The notes: generated by a model from the sequence alone, not told the origin. A DNA stretch of 64,000 nt from Salvelinus alpinus (GCF_045679555.1 NC_092094.1:37030430-37094429); one strand, 5' to 3'; shown: positions 48,040-62,230, counted from the first letter of the stretch. A program made the numbers and translations.

Positions 48040-48500
48040 CTCGTTGGCTCTGGACTGGAGAACGTCGCTGGAGGCTCCGGACTGGAGAACGTCGCTGGAG
48101 GCTCCGGACTGGAGAACGTCGCTGGAGGCTCCGGACTGGAGAACGTCGCTGGAGGCTCCGGACTGGAGAACGTCGCTGGAGGCTCCGGACTGGAGAACGT
48201 CGCTGGAGGCTCCGGACTGGAGGCCTACGTTGGAGGTTTCGTGCCATGACTCCTCACTGGAGGCTTCGTGCCATGGATCATCACTGGAGGCTTCTTGCCA
48301 TGGATCATCACTGGAGGCTTCGGGCCATGGATCATCACTGGAGGCTTCGGGCCATGGATCATCACTGGAGGCTTCGTGCCATGGATCATCACTGGAGGCT
48401 TCTTGCCATGGATCATCACTGGAGGCTTCGTGCCATGGATCATCACTGGAGGCTTCTTGCCATGGATCATCACCGGAGGCTTCGTGCCATGGATCATCAC
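48040..48500. repeat. Two 27-bp tandem arrays inside the LTR element
   Basis: The first block (about 48050-48225) repeats GGACTGGAGAACGTCGCTGG plus AGGCTCC six to seven times. The second (about 48240-48500) repeats GCTTCGTGCCATGGATCATC plus ACTGGAG about nine to ten times, with GTG/TTG/GGG variants. Both keep frame (27 = 9 codons), so they expand the encoded protein without disrupting it. Confidence 0.92.
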
Positions 48501-49407
48501 TGGAGGGAGGAGACGTATGGGCAGTCTGGTACGTTGAGCTGCCACAGGGCTCACCAGGCTGGGGAGACACACAGGAGGATTAATTCTAGGCGCAGGCACA
48601 GGACTCACCAGGCTGGAGAGACATACAGGAGGCCCTGTCCTAGGCAGAGGCACCGGATACACTGGGCCGTGGAGGCGCATTGGAGGTCTCGAGCTAGGAG
48701 CCTGCACAACACGTCCTGGCTGGATGGTTACTTTCGCCCTGCAGATCCGGGGCGCAGGTACAGGACACACTGGGCTGTGCAGACGCACCGGAGACACAGT
48801 GCGCAGAGCCGGCGCAGGATATCCTGGGCCAAGGAGACGCACTGGAGGTCTGGAGAGCAGGGCTGGCACAGCCCTTCCTGGCTGGATGCTCACCCTAGCC
48901 CGGCAGATGCGGGGAGCTGGAATGTAGCGCACCGGGCTATGCACGCGCACGGTGCGCGCACGGAGACACCGTGCGCGCCACCGCATAACACGGTGCCTGA
49001 CCAGTACGACGCTCGCCACGGTAAGCACGGGGAGTTGGCTTAGGTCTCCAACCTGACTCAGCCACACTCCCCGTGTGCCCCACCCAACAATTTTTTGGGG
49101 GCTGCCTCTCGGGCTTCCTTGCCAGCCGTGTTCCCTCGTAACGATGCCGCTCTGCTTTCGTTGCTGCCTCCGCCTTCCTTAATGCTTCCACCTGTTCCCA
49201 TGGAAAGCGATCCCTTCCGGACAGGATCTCCTCCCATGTCCAGAATCCCTTACCGTTCAGGATGTCCTCCCATGTCCATTCCTCCTTTCTACCACACTGC
49301 TTGGTCCGTTGGTGGTGGGAAGTTCTGTCACGGCCGTTAAAAGATGGACCAAGGTGCAGCGTGGTGAGCCTACATTTTCTTAATTGAATAAAAATGACGG
49401 CGAACAA
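48225..49407 (-). pseudogene. Pro/Arg-rich repeat protein of the LTR element, frameshifted
   Basis: On the - strand the frame opens inside the 5' LTR (start at 49407) and crosses the LTR edge with LGPSFNGRDRTSHHQRTKQ. A charged helical part follows: EEWTWEDILNGKGFWTWEEI, then WEQVEALRKAEAATKAERHR. Near 49000 the reading must shift to continue in the second frame (49067-48225), with RVHSPVRYIPAPRICRA, PVRLHSPVCPVPAPRICRAK and similar repeats. This ends in nine-residue repeats PPVMIHGTK/PPVMIHGKK encoded by the 27-bp array. No zinc knuckle or catalytic motif is seen. Function unknown; it may be a Gag-like remnant or an unrelated accessory protein. Confidence 0.65.
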
Positions 49408-50580
49408 ACACTACAAAAACAAACCGTGAGGCTACAGGCTATGTGCCCTAAACAAAAGTCAGCTTCCCACAAACACAGGTGGAAAAAATAGCTATCTAAG
49501 TATGGTTCCCAATCAGAGACAATGATAGACAGCTGTCCATAATTGAGAACCATACCCGGCCAAAACATAGAATAGAAAATCATAGAAACACAAAACATAG
49601 AATGCCCATCCCAACTCACGCCCTTACCAAACCAAAATAGAGACATAAAAAGGATCTCTAAGGTCAGGGCGTGACATGGTGACTTATCAATATTGATGAA
49701 TAACAATAGTTTTTCCACCTCTCCCACACTAACTGCAATAAATTCAAAACAGCAATTCGTCTCTTTCATTATTAGATTTTTTATACAAAAATACGATGTT
49801 TCACTGTTCAATGTTGTCATTTCACTTTAGAGTTTTTCCACTTTACTAGTGAAATAGTCATTGAAATTACTGGCAATATCAAAAGGTTTTGTTATAAATG
49901 ACCATTAACTTCAATGAACGATGGAGATGAATTGGGGTTTCTGGCCAAGATATAATTTAAGGTACTCTAAAGCTTTTTTCCATTGTATTTTGTCATTTAT
50001 CTTGGTTTGGTAATATAATTTCTTCTTCTTTTCAACTAAACTTTTCAAGTTTAGTCACAAAATAGAGATGGTTAACTACAATACCCATCTATCTCTACTG
50101 ACCTGGATAACATCGTGAGCCTGACGGATAATTATGTAAAGTGCTAATTGAGTCATCGATACCTTCCTGTAGCAATCACAAAGCAGCTCGACATGGCTAA
50201 TAAAGAAGCATAATAATGGGATTTTTTTTTTTTACAAACAGGATGGTATTCTAAAACTGGGAACAATAGCAGCCATTCTCTTTCCAGATTAACATTTCCA
50301 ACTGAATTAAGCAAACAAACAAAACAATAAAACAACAGAACATAGAAAGACTCGACTATAAATAATGGGGGAGCAACTTTTAAGAGCATTAGTGGCACAT
50401 TTCCGGAATGCTGCCCTGCAGAATTGGTTTTGATCAAACTCACTGACCGTGATGGGGCATTAGGAATGGAGGAATTGAGAGGGAGCTAAAGAGACGGTGA
50501 GAGAGAGACAGACGGACAGAGAGAGAGATGATTAAGAGGGATAGAGAGCATGTGGTGGGGAAGAGAAGGGAGCATCAGAG

Positions 50581-50581
<1 letters not shown>

Positions 50582-50628
<47 letters not shown>
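50582..50628. repeat. (GT)n microsatellite
   Basis: About 23 GT units, preceded by GAGA-rich sequence at 50490-50535. Confidence 0.95.
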
Positions 50629-50636
<8 letters not shown>

Positions 50637-51320
50637 ATGTAAAAGTCTAGGGGTGAGATCAGGGAGAGGAGCCAGCCCCGACCCCCAGTTCCAGCCCCTA
50701 TCCCCAGCTCCAGTCCCTTAGCCTTAGCGCCAAACCCAGCTCCATCCCTTCTCAGCGCTGTGCCTTCGCATTCCTGAGGTCTGGCCCAGCGCCAGACAGT
50801 CCTACCCACTGAGGCAGGCCAGAATGGCAACAATGAGCAGAGCCCCAGACACTCATCCCCTCACAATACAAACAACGTCATCACCATTGCCACACTGACT
50901 GACTCTCATACCTCCACTATCAGTCACAGTAAGAAACACAGCTGTCAACAACATTACAATAGAGCCACTATCGCTAATGACTGCACAATAACAAAAGACA
51001 TAACATTTATTTAGTCATAAACACACAGTATAATTTTCTGCTAGCTCAAACTCAAAGTTCCTTTTCATGACCTACAACTGAAACTTAAAAAACACACCAA
51101 GGACAGTGCCGATAACGAACAAGCATCAAGAGTGACAAGCCCACTTCAACACAACAGCCAACAGGCTTTGGAGCAAGAATACAGGGACTCTGCAATAAGG
51201 TCAACATCAATAGCAGAGAGCTTTAACCAACAATGTAAGCTACCAATGAGGTTTCTCTTATAAATATATATACTCTTAGCCCCCTCCCATCCCATCCCTC
51301 TCTCCATGATGCAGCCTCAC

Positions 51321-51543
51321 CTCTCTTCTGGATGATGATCCTGAGCAGTGGGTTGGCTGAGGAGAGGGCTTTGTAGAAGTTGTCATCATTGTTGATTGGC
51401 AGCAGGTCACCCTGGATGTCAGCATATCCCAGCAGCACTTCCACACCGGGGATGTGGTGAACGGTCTGCAGCAGCCGGTAAAACTCCTGAAAGCCACAGG
51501 TGCCGCTCTTCTTCAAAGCGAAACGTCTGTACTCGGCCTCAAA
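51321..51543 (-). CDS. pard6a: Exon 2 of pard6a: PB1 domain
   Basis: This exon encodes the PB1 domain that binds atypical PKC. The acceptor gttttccag ends at 51544, and the exon opens in phase 0: FEAEYRRFALKKSGTCGFQE, FYRLLQTVHHIPGVEVLLGY, then ADIQGDLLPINNDDNFYKAL (the acidic OPCA-type segment), SSANPLLRIIIQKR. The donor is G/GTGAGG at 51320, leaving one base that joins the last exon (phase 1). FALKKSGTCGFQEFYRLL and HHIPGVEVLLGY favour the PARD6A paralogue. The 223-bp length agrees with the family's second exon. Reading past the donor (to 51223) is intronic. Confidence 0.95.
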
Positions 51544-52830
51544 CTGGAAAACAAAAAGGTCAGAGAATATTGTGTCATGAAAGCAAATTCATGAAGAATG
51601 GTGCATCATGACATCAATTTTACAACAAACAACAGACTCCAACATAAGCCTCGGCCATGACATTGCCATTCACTGCTAAACCAACCATTCACAATGCACC
51701 TATATTCCACCATTGCTTTTCATTGTCTTGCATGCATTCTGCATTCTTCAAAACATAACCTAGGTATTACTTTTACATCACAGAGCTTGACATGTAGACA
51801 TCGTCCAGTATGTAACAACTGGAGTCATGTTCTGAGACCTCCTATTAGATGCAGCAGGGACCAGGGCACAGCCCAATGATAACACAGTGGATTGTTGATC
51901 ATTGTGAGGTAGCCGTGTAGCACAAATACATAAAGAGCGCTGTGGGGACAACACAAGATGTGAGCTGTGCTTGTCTGTGTGGAGATGCTGCCCTGCACAG
52001 TCAGTGAATTTCTCTCTGAGGTGCTTCTCACATAGAAACACACACAGCAGGTTGTCACTCCTCTAACACAATGTGCAATCACATCAATGTTTGGTGCCAC
52101 TTACTTCCCCAATCACAAAGACAGGGAGACACATATACGACAGATTACAGAGTAAAGGAAAAACAGGCAGGATGAGCAATGGTGCACCACCCGTTTAAAA
52201 TCCATTGGCTGTTTTCATGATAACATGATTGACTGGTTTGTGTGTCCAACCATATTTACAGTCTGAAACAAATAATGGGATATGCACTCAGTGATTGTGG
52301 GCTCTCACAGAAAATGAGTGGGTCTACTCTACACTTCTTTTCCTCTCCATTGAAGAAGAATACATTGCATGCTTTACTGAGCAGGAGGGGTGACTGATTA
52401 TGCCATTTCCACCCAAAAACAGAAAAAAGAGGAAGCAAGGGGAAGATATCAGAACATTGGACATTGGGGAATAATAACATATTGTACAGGATACATTTGT
52501 ACTGTAGTGAAGCAGTCTCTATAGTAATGCAAGGTCTCTTTCATGATCATGTGAAACGTCAATTGCTATGGAAATGCTGGGATGTGTTTTTCTATGAAAA
52601 TTATGTTAAATTTAATTATGATGCAACTAAACTCAGCAAAAAAATAAACGTCCTCTCACTGTCAACTGCGTTTATTTTCAGCAAACTTAACATGTGTAAA
52701 TATTTATATGAACATAAGATTCAACAACTGAGACATAAACTGAACAAGTTCCACAGACATGTGACTAACAGAAATGGAATAATGTGTCCCTGAACAAAGG
52801 GGGGGGGGGGGTAAAAATCAAAAGTAACAG

Positions 52831-53807
52831 TCAATATCTGGTGTGGCCACCAGCTGCATTAAGTACTGCAGTGCATCTCCTCCTCATGGACTGCACCAGA
52901 TTTGCCAGTTCTTGCTGTGAGATGTTACCCCACTCTTCTACCAAGGCACCTGCAAGTTCCCGGACATTTCTGGGGGGAATGGCCCTAGCCCTCACCCTCC
53001 GATCCAACAGGTCCCAGACGTGCTCAATGGGATTGAGATCCGGGCTCGTCGCTGGCCATGGCAGAACACTGACATTCCTGTCTTGCAGGAAATCACGCAC
53101 AGAACGAGCAGTATGGCTGGTGGCATTGTGATGCTGGAGGGTCATGTCAGGATGAGCCTGTAGGAACGGTACCACATGAGGGAGGAGGATGTCTCCCCTG
53201 TAACGCACAGCGTTGAGATTGCCTGCAATGACAACAAGCTCAGTCCGATGATGCTGTGACACACCGCCCCAGACTATGACGGACCCTCCACCTCCAAATC
53301 GATCCCGCTCCAGAGTACAGGCCTCGGTGTGACGCTCATTCCTTTGACGATAAACGCAAATCCGACCATCCCCCTGGTGAGACAAAACTGCGACTCGTCA
53401 GTGAAGAGCACTTTTTGCCAGTCCTGGCTGATCCAGCGACGGTGGGTTTGTGCCCATAGGCGACGTTGTTGCCGGTTATGTCTGGTGAGGACCTGCCTTA
53501 CAACAGGCCTACAAGCCCTCAGTCCAGCCTCTCTCAGCCTATTGCGGACAGTCTGAGCACTGATGGAGGGATTATGCGTTCCTGGTGTAACTCGGGCAGT
53601 TGTTGTTACCATCCTGTACCTGTCCCGCAGGTGTGATGTTCGGATGTACCGATCCTGTGCAGGTGTTGCTACACGTGGTCTGCCACTGCGAGGACGATCA
53701 GCTGTCCATCCCGTCTCCCTGTAGTGCTGTCTTAGGCGTCTGTGGAACTTGTTCAGTTTATGTCTCATTTGTTGAATCTTGTTATTTTCATACAAATATT
53801 TACACAT
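52831..53807 (-). pseudogene. Tc1-like transposase pseudogene
   Basis: The first frame (53807-53274) lacks the normal N-terminal HTH: TIR-derived residues (MCKYLYENNKIQQMRHKLNK) run directly into LRQHYRETGWTADRPRSGRP. It then has VLFTDESQF (first Asp). A frameshift near 53340 leads to the second frame (to 52831), with SVIVWGGVSQHHRTELVVIA and MTLQHHNATSH, where the second catalytic Asp is replaced by His. DLNPIEHVWDLLDRRV holds the third acidic residue. Inactive on three counts. Confidence 0.9.
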
Positions 53808-53834
53808 GTTAAAACAAATATTTACACATGTTAA

Positions 53835-54060
53835 AACTTCTTAAGTATAGGGGGCAGTATTTCGCAGTCTTTCGCTGTAAAGCATAATTTCAAAATCTGA
53901 GACAGGTGATTAACAAAAGGCTAAGCAGTGTTTTGCAATATTGCACTTGTGATTTCATGAATATGAATATGTTTTAGTAATATTATTTGACTGTGGCGCT
54001 ATGCTATTCACCGTTGCTGATGACAATTATCCCGATACCGGGATGGGTAGATCAGAGAAG
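53835..54060. mobile_element. 226-bp TTAA-flanked element, short relative of 27233-29047
   Basis: It begins AACTTCTTAAGTATAGGGGG and ends TACCGGGATGGGTAGATCAG plus AGAAG, with TTAA on both sides (53831-53834, 54061-54064). Inner words such as ACTTGTGATTTCATGAATAT and GCGCTATGCTA match the larger element's equivalents in order. The uninterrupted site with a single TTAA is visible at the other TIR of the same Tc1 and in the 8277-9481 copy. Confidence 0.85.
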
Positions 54061-54123
54061 TTAAGTTTGCTGAAAATAAACGCAGTTGACAGTGAGAGGA
54101 CGTTTCTTTTTTTGCTGAGTTTA

Positions 54124-58122
<3,999 letters not shown>

Positions 58123-58207
58123 TAGAGGTCGACCGATTAATCGTAATGGCCGATTAATTAGGGCCGATTTCAAGTTCATAACAATCGGAAATCGGTATTT
58201 TTGGACA

Positions 58208-58309
58208 CAGCCTTGTTCAGGGGCAGAACGACAGATTTTCACCTTGTCAGCTCAGGGATTCAATCTTGCAACCTTACGGTTAACTAGTCCAACGCTCTAA
58301 CCACCTGCC
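58208..58309 (-). mobile_element. HpaI-type SINE fragment
   Basis: Reverse complement of the HpaI SINE head and middle: AGGTGGTTAGAGCGTTGGAC, GGTTGCAAGATTGAATCCCT (B box), GAGCTGACAAGGTGAAAATC, CTGCCCCTGAACAAGGC. The tail is missing. Confidence 0.85.
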
Positions 58310-59099
58310 TTACTTTGCACTCCATGAGGAGCCTGCCTGTTAGGCGAATGCAGTAAGAAGCCAAGGTAAGTTGCTAGCTAGCATTAAACTTATCTTATAA
58401 AAAACAATCAATCATAATCACTAGTTAACTACACATGGTTGATGATATTACTAGTTTATCTAGCGTGTCCTGCGTTGCATATAATCGATGCGGTGCCCAT
58501 TCGTGAAAAAGGACTGTCGTTGCTCCAACGTGTACCTAACCATAAACATCAATGCCTTTCTTAAAATCAATACACAAGTATATATTTTTAAACCTGCACA
58601 TTTAGTTAAATATTGTCTGCTAACATGAATTTCTTTTTACTAGGAAAATTGTGTCACTTCTCTTGCAACAGAGTCAGGGTATATGCAGCATTTGGGCCGC
58701 CTGGCTCGTTGCGAACTGTGTGAAGACTATTTCTTCCTAACAAAGACAGCCAACTTCGCCAAACGGGGGATGATTTAACAAAAGCGGATTTGCGAAAAAA
58801 GCACAATCGTTGCACGACTGTCCCTAAACATAAACATCAAACATCAATGCCTTTCTTAAAATCAATACACAGAAGTATATATTTTTAAACCTGCATATTT
58901 AGCTAATAGAAATCCAGGTTAGCAGGCAATATTAACCAGGTGAAATTGTGTCACTTCTCTTGCGTTCATTGCACGCAGAGTCAGGGTATATGCAACAGTG
59001 TGGGCCGCCTGGCTCGTTGCGAACTAATTTGCCTGAATTTTACGTAATTATGACATAACATTGAAGGTTGTGCAATGTAACAGGAATATTTAGACTTAT

Positions 59100-60616
59100 G
59101 TTGGCCTGATATGGTTCCCAATCAGAGACAACGATAAACAGCTGTCTCTGATTGGGAACCATATCAGGCCAACAAAGACATACAAAAACCCTAGATGACC
59201 CACCCTAGTCACTATCACGCCCCAACCAACACAGAGAAAAAACAGCTTACTATGGTCAGGGCATGACAGTACCCTGAGGTTCCCAATCAGAGACAGCTGT
59301 TTATCGTTGTCTCTGATTGGGGATCATATTTTAGGTAGCCATTTCCCTTTTGTGTTTGTGGGATCTTGTCTACATTGAGTTGCCTGAGTGCACACCTGTA
59401 GCTGCACGTTTTGTTTGTTTGGTTGTTTGTTGTTTTGTTAGGTGAGTTTCAGTTGATTAAAATTATGTGGAACTCTACTCACGCTGCGCCTTGGTCTACT
59501 CTTTTCAACGATCGTGACAGAAGATCCCACCAAAAATGGACCAAGCAGCTTGTACAGGAGGAGTGGACTTGGGAGGAGAACCTCGATGGAAAAGGACCCT
59601 GGACGCAGGCCGGGGAGTATCGCCGTCCTAAGGAGGAAATAGAGGCAGCGAAAGCGGAACGGCGACGATACGAGGAGATAGCTCAACGGAGCAAGCACGA
59701 GAGGCAACACCAAGAAAAAAGTTTCGGAGGGCACATGGAGCAGTCGGCGGAGCCGAGGAGTGAACCAGAGCCAGTCAGGGAGTCGAGTGAGGAGTTCGAC
59801 GCAAGATTCCGGAGAGAGGTGCTGGCATTGAGAGCGCTGCAGAGCGTGCGTGCTGTGGTGCGTGTCATCAGCCCGGTGCCACCTGTACCGGTCCCACGCA
59901 TCAGGTCTCCAGTGCGCCTCCACAGTCCAGTACGTCCTGTGTCTCCTCTCCGCACTCGCCCTGAGGTGCGTGTCATCAGCCCGGTGCCACCTGTAACGGT
60001 CCCACGCATCAGGTCTCCAGTGCGCCTCCACAGTCCAGAGCTTCCGGCGACAGTTCCCAGTCCGGCGCTTCCGGCGACGGGCCACGGTCCGGGAACCTCC
60101 TGAGACGGTCCCCGGTCCGGAGCCTCCAGCGACGATCCACGGTCCGGAGCTTCCGGCGATGCGCCCCACACCGGAGCTGCCCCCGATGCCCTGCGTCATC
60201 CATCCTAGATTCCCTCCCGGACCCTCCCCTATTAAGTCAGGTTTTGCGGTCGGAGTCCGGGAGGGAGGGGGTACTGTCATGCCCTGACCATAGTAAGCTG
60301 TTTTTTCTCTGTGTTGGTTGGGGCGTGATAGTGACTAGGGTGGGTCATCTAGGGTTTTTGTATGTCTGTTGGCCTGATATGGTTCCCAATCAGAGACAGC
60401 TGTTTATCATTGTCTCTGATTGGGGATCATATTTAGGTAGCCATTTCCCTTTTGTGTTTGTGGGATCTTGACTACATTGAGTTGCCTGAGTGCACACCTG
60501 TAGCTTCACGTTTCGTTTGGTGGTTGTTGTTTTGTTAGGTGAGTTTCAGTTGATTAAAACTATGTGGAACTCTACTCACGCTGCGCCTTGGTCTCAACTT
60601 TTCAACGATCGTGACA
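59100..60616 (+). mobile_element. Second LTR retroelement of the hairpin-LTR family, 5' LTR rearranged
   Basis: The 3' LTR is 60275-60616 (342 bp, TG...CA), preceded by a polypurine tract GGGAGGGAGGGGGTAC. The 5' LTR is scrambled. 59100-59130 is a direct middle part. 59131-59275 is the inverted head (reverse complement of 60270-60400). About 59281-59519 is the direct middle-to-end, ending GATCGTGACA. The internal part carries one frame (next entry). It lies within the 58123-61593 element. The TTAGA near 59090 and at 60618 may be a residual target duplication. Confidence 0.8.
59411..60103 (+). pseudogene. Pro/Arg-rich protein of the second LTR element
   Basis: The natural start is probably MWNSTHAAPW at 59465, inside the 5' LTR. 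The frame crosses into the body with FNDRDRRSHQKWTKQLVQEE, then WTWEENLDGKGPWTQAGEYR and RPKEEIEAAKAERRRYEEIA, a charged, probably helical stretch. Repeats with PVPPVPVPRIRSPVRLHSPV follow. It parallels the product of the 47448-49676 element (FN-DRDR-SHxxTKQ, EEWTWE, LNGKG, AERRRYE, SPVRLHSPV). The frame stops at 60103, and the continuation (PATIHGPELP-like, to about 60280) is one frame over. No RT or integrase. Confidence 0.7.
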
Positions 60617-61608
60617 GTTAGATAAAATACGGAACGGTTCCGTATTTCACTGAAAGAATAAACGTTTTGTTTTTGAGTTGATAGGTCATTAAAATGGTAG
60701 AATCCGTAAACTAAGGCTCGTATTTCTGAGTGTTATTATGTTATAATTAAGTCTATGATTTGATAGAGCAGTCTGACTGAGCGATGGTAGGCACCAGCAG
60801 GCTCGTAAGCATTCATTCAAACAGCACTTTCGGGCGTTTTGCCAGCAGCTCTTCGCAATGCTTCAAGCATTGCGCTGTTTATGATTTCAAGCCTATCAAC
60901 TCCCGAGATTAGGCTGGTGTAACCGATGTGAAATGGCTAGCTAGTTAGCGGGGTGTGCGCTAATAGCGTTTCAAATGTCACTCGCTCTGAGACTTGGAGT
61001 AGTTGGTCCTCTTGCTCTGCATGGGTAATGCTGCTTCGAGGGTGGCTGTTGTTGATGTGTTCCTGGTTCGAGCCCAGGTAGGAGCGAGGAGAGGGACGGA
61101 AGCTATACTGTTACACTGGCAATACTAAAGTGCCTATAAGAACATCCAATAGTCAAAGGTATATGAAATACAAATCGTATAGAGAGAAATAGTCCTATAA
61201 TTCCTATAATAACTACAACCTAAAACGTCTTACCTGGGAATATTGAAGACTCATGTTAAAAGGAACCACCAGCTTTCATATGTTCTCATGTTCTAAGCAA
61301 GGAACTTAAACGTTAGCTTTCTTACATGGCACATATTGCACTTTTACTTTCTTGTCCAACACTTTGTTTTTGCATTATTTAAACCAAATTGAACATGTTT
61401 CATTATTTGTTTGAGGCTAAATTGATTTTATTGATGTATTATATTAAGTTAAAATAAGTGTTCATTCAGTATTGTTGTAATTGTCATTATTACAAATAAA
61501 TAAATAAAAATCGTCCGATTAATCGGTATCGGCTTTTTTTGGTCCTCCAATAATCGGTATCGGCGTTGAAAAATCATAATCGGTCGACCTCTAGTATGAG
61601 TTGATATA

Positions 61609-62230
61609 CACTACCGTTCAAAAGTTTGGGGTCACTTAGACATTTCCTTGTTTTTGAAAGAAAAGCACATTTTTGTCCATTTAAATTACATCAAATTGAT
61701 CAGAAATACAGTGTAGACATTGTTAATGTTGTAAATGACTATTGTAGCTAGAAACGGCAGACTTTTTATGGAATATCTACATCGGCGTACAGAGGCCTAT
61801 TATCAGCAACCATCACTCCTGTGTTCCAATGGCACGTTGTGTTAGCTAATCCAAGTTTATAATTTTAAAAGGCTAATTGATCATTAGATAACCGTTTTGT
61901 AATTATGTTAGCACAGCTGAAAACTGTTGTTCTGATTGAAGCAATAAAACTGGCCTTCTTTAGACTAGTTGAGTATCTGGAGCATCAGCATTTGTGGGTT
62001 CGATTACAGGCTCAAAATGTCCAGAAAAAAATTACTTTCTTCTGAAACTCGTCAGACTATTCTTGTTCTGAGAAATGAAGGCTATCCCATGCGAGAAACT
62101 CCATGCGACTCCGGTATGCTGGCCTTCTAGGCAGAGCTGCTAAGAAAAAGCCATATCTCAGACTGGTCAATAAGAAGAAAAGATTAAGATGGACAAAAGA
62201 ACACAGACACTGGACAGAGGAACTCTGAAA
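61609..62230 (+). mobile_element. 3'-truncated Tc1-like element
   Basis: The TIR CACTACCGTTCAAAAGTTTG follows TA at 61607-61608. A 5' UTR of about 400 bp precedes a transposase start (MSRKKLLSSETRQTILVLRN near 62017). The frame is then internally deleted after EGYPMRE and resumes out of frame with LGRAAKKKPYLRLVNKKKRL, ending near WTKEHRHWTEE. The 3' half is absent. Confidence 0.85.

Larger units (their letters stand above)
47448..49676 (-). mobile_element. Non-autonomous LTR retroelement, 2229 bp, with TGGTG duplication
   Basis: The two LTRs are 47448-47795 (3' LTR) and 49326-49676 (5' LTR), about 350 bp each, both TG...CA. The 5-bp target duplication TGGTG is at 47443-47447 and 49677-49681. 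Next to the 3' LTR the - strand has a G-rich polypurine tract (CTGGGGGGGGGGGG-type, then TAC). The LTRs contain a CCCAATCAGAGACA hairpin. The only frame is a Pro/Arg-rich protein with 27-bp tandem repeats. No RT, integrase, protease or envelope is visible. It sits inside a LINE. Confidence 0.88.
46040..50130 (-). mobile_element. Degenerate LINE (Jockey supergroup), split by an LTR element and holding a SINE scrap
   Basis: On the - strand: 49680-49820 has GEVEKLLLFINIDKSP. The frame continues past the LTR element at 47442 with PGIDNLNGKLLRM. 47123-47350 has SNSHPISLLPVLSKLMERIV. 46641-46835 has LGPLLFSIFTNYL and the box HADDSTLYMSA (Tyr to His in YADD). 46056-46385 is a C-terminal part with IAWNSLP. 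A SINE tail fragment sits at about 47020-47083. The clade is not certain. Confidence 0.8.
18052..51320 (-). other. pard6a: pard6a intron 2, 33,269 bp
   Basis: The donor GGTGAGG follows exon 2 (gt at 51319-51320) and the acceptor is at 18052-18053. Both sides fit phase 1. Most of the intron is transposons and tandem repeats, listed separately. Single-copy-looking stretches remain at about 21571-22583, 29052-33312, 34859-36231 and 42409-43139. They show no exon, RNA gene or conserved pattern that I can support. Confidence 0.85.
52630..54121 (-). mobile_element. Tc1-like element, 1492 bp, with TA duplication
   Basis: Ends AACTCAGCAAAAAAATAAAC and GCTGAGTT are flanked by TA at 52628-52629 and 54122-54123. 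The inverted repeats extend well over 100 bp (the CAACTGCGTTTATTTTCAGC part occurs at both ends). A 226-bp TTAA-flanked element sits in the right end at 53835-54060. A 22-bp piece (AAACAAATATTTACACATGT type) is tandemly duplicated just before it. Confidence 0.93.
58123..61593. mobile_element. 3.5 kb element with TAGAGGTCGACCGATTA terminal inverted repeats
   Basis: Left end TAGAGGTCGACCGATTAATC; right end AATCGGTCGACCTCTA, with subterminal AATCGGTATCGGC-type repeats. It holds a SINE (58208-58309) and an LTR element (59100-60616), which together make up about half its length. No transposase frame remains, so it is probably non-autonomous; the superfamily is uncertain. Two related internal stretches (58540-58680 and 58820-58990: CATCAATGCCTTTCTTAAAA, TCAGGGTATATGCA) show an internal tandem duplication. 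Confidence 0.8.

Noticed and set aside
47816-49043. Long + strand frames over the LTR element
   Set aside because: The 27-bp arrays keep all frames open. The second copy of the family supports the - strand frame relative to LTR orientation.
59438-60280. 280-codon - strand frame over the second LTR element
   Set aside because: It is antisense to the frame shared with the other copy and has no motif support.
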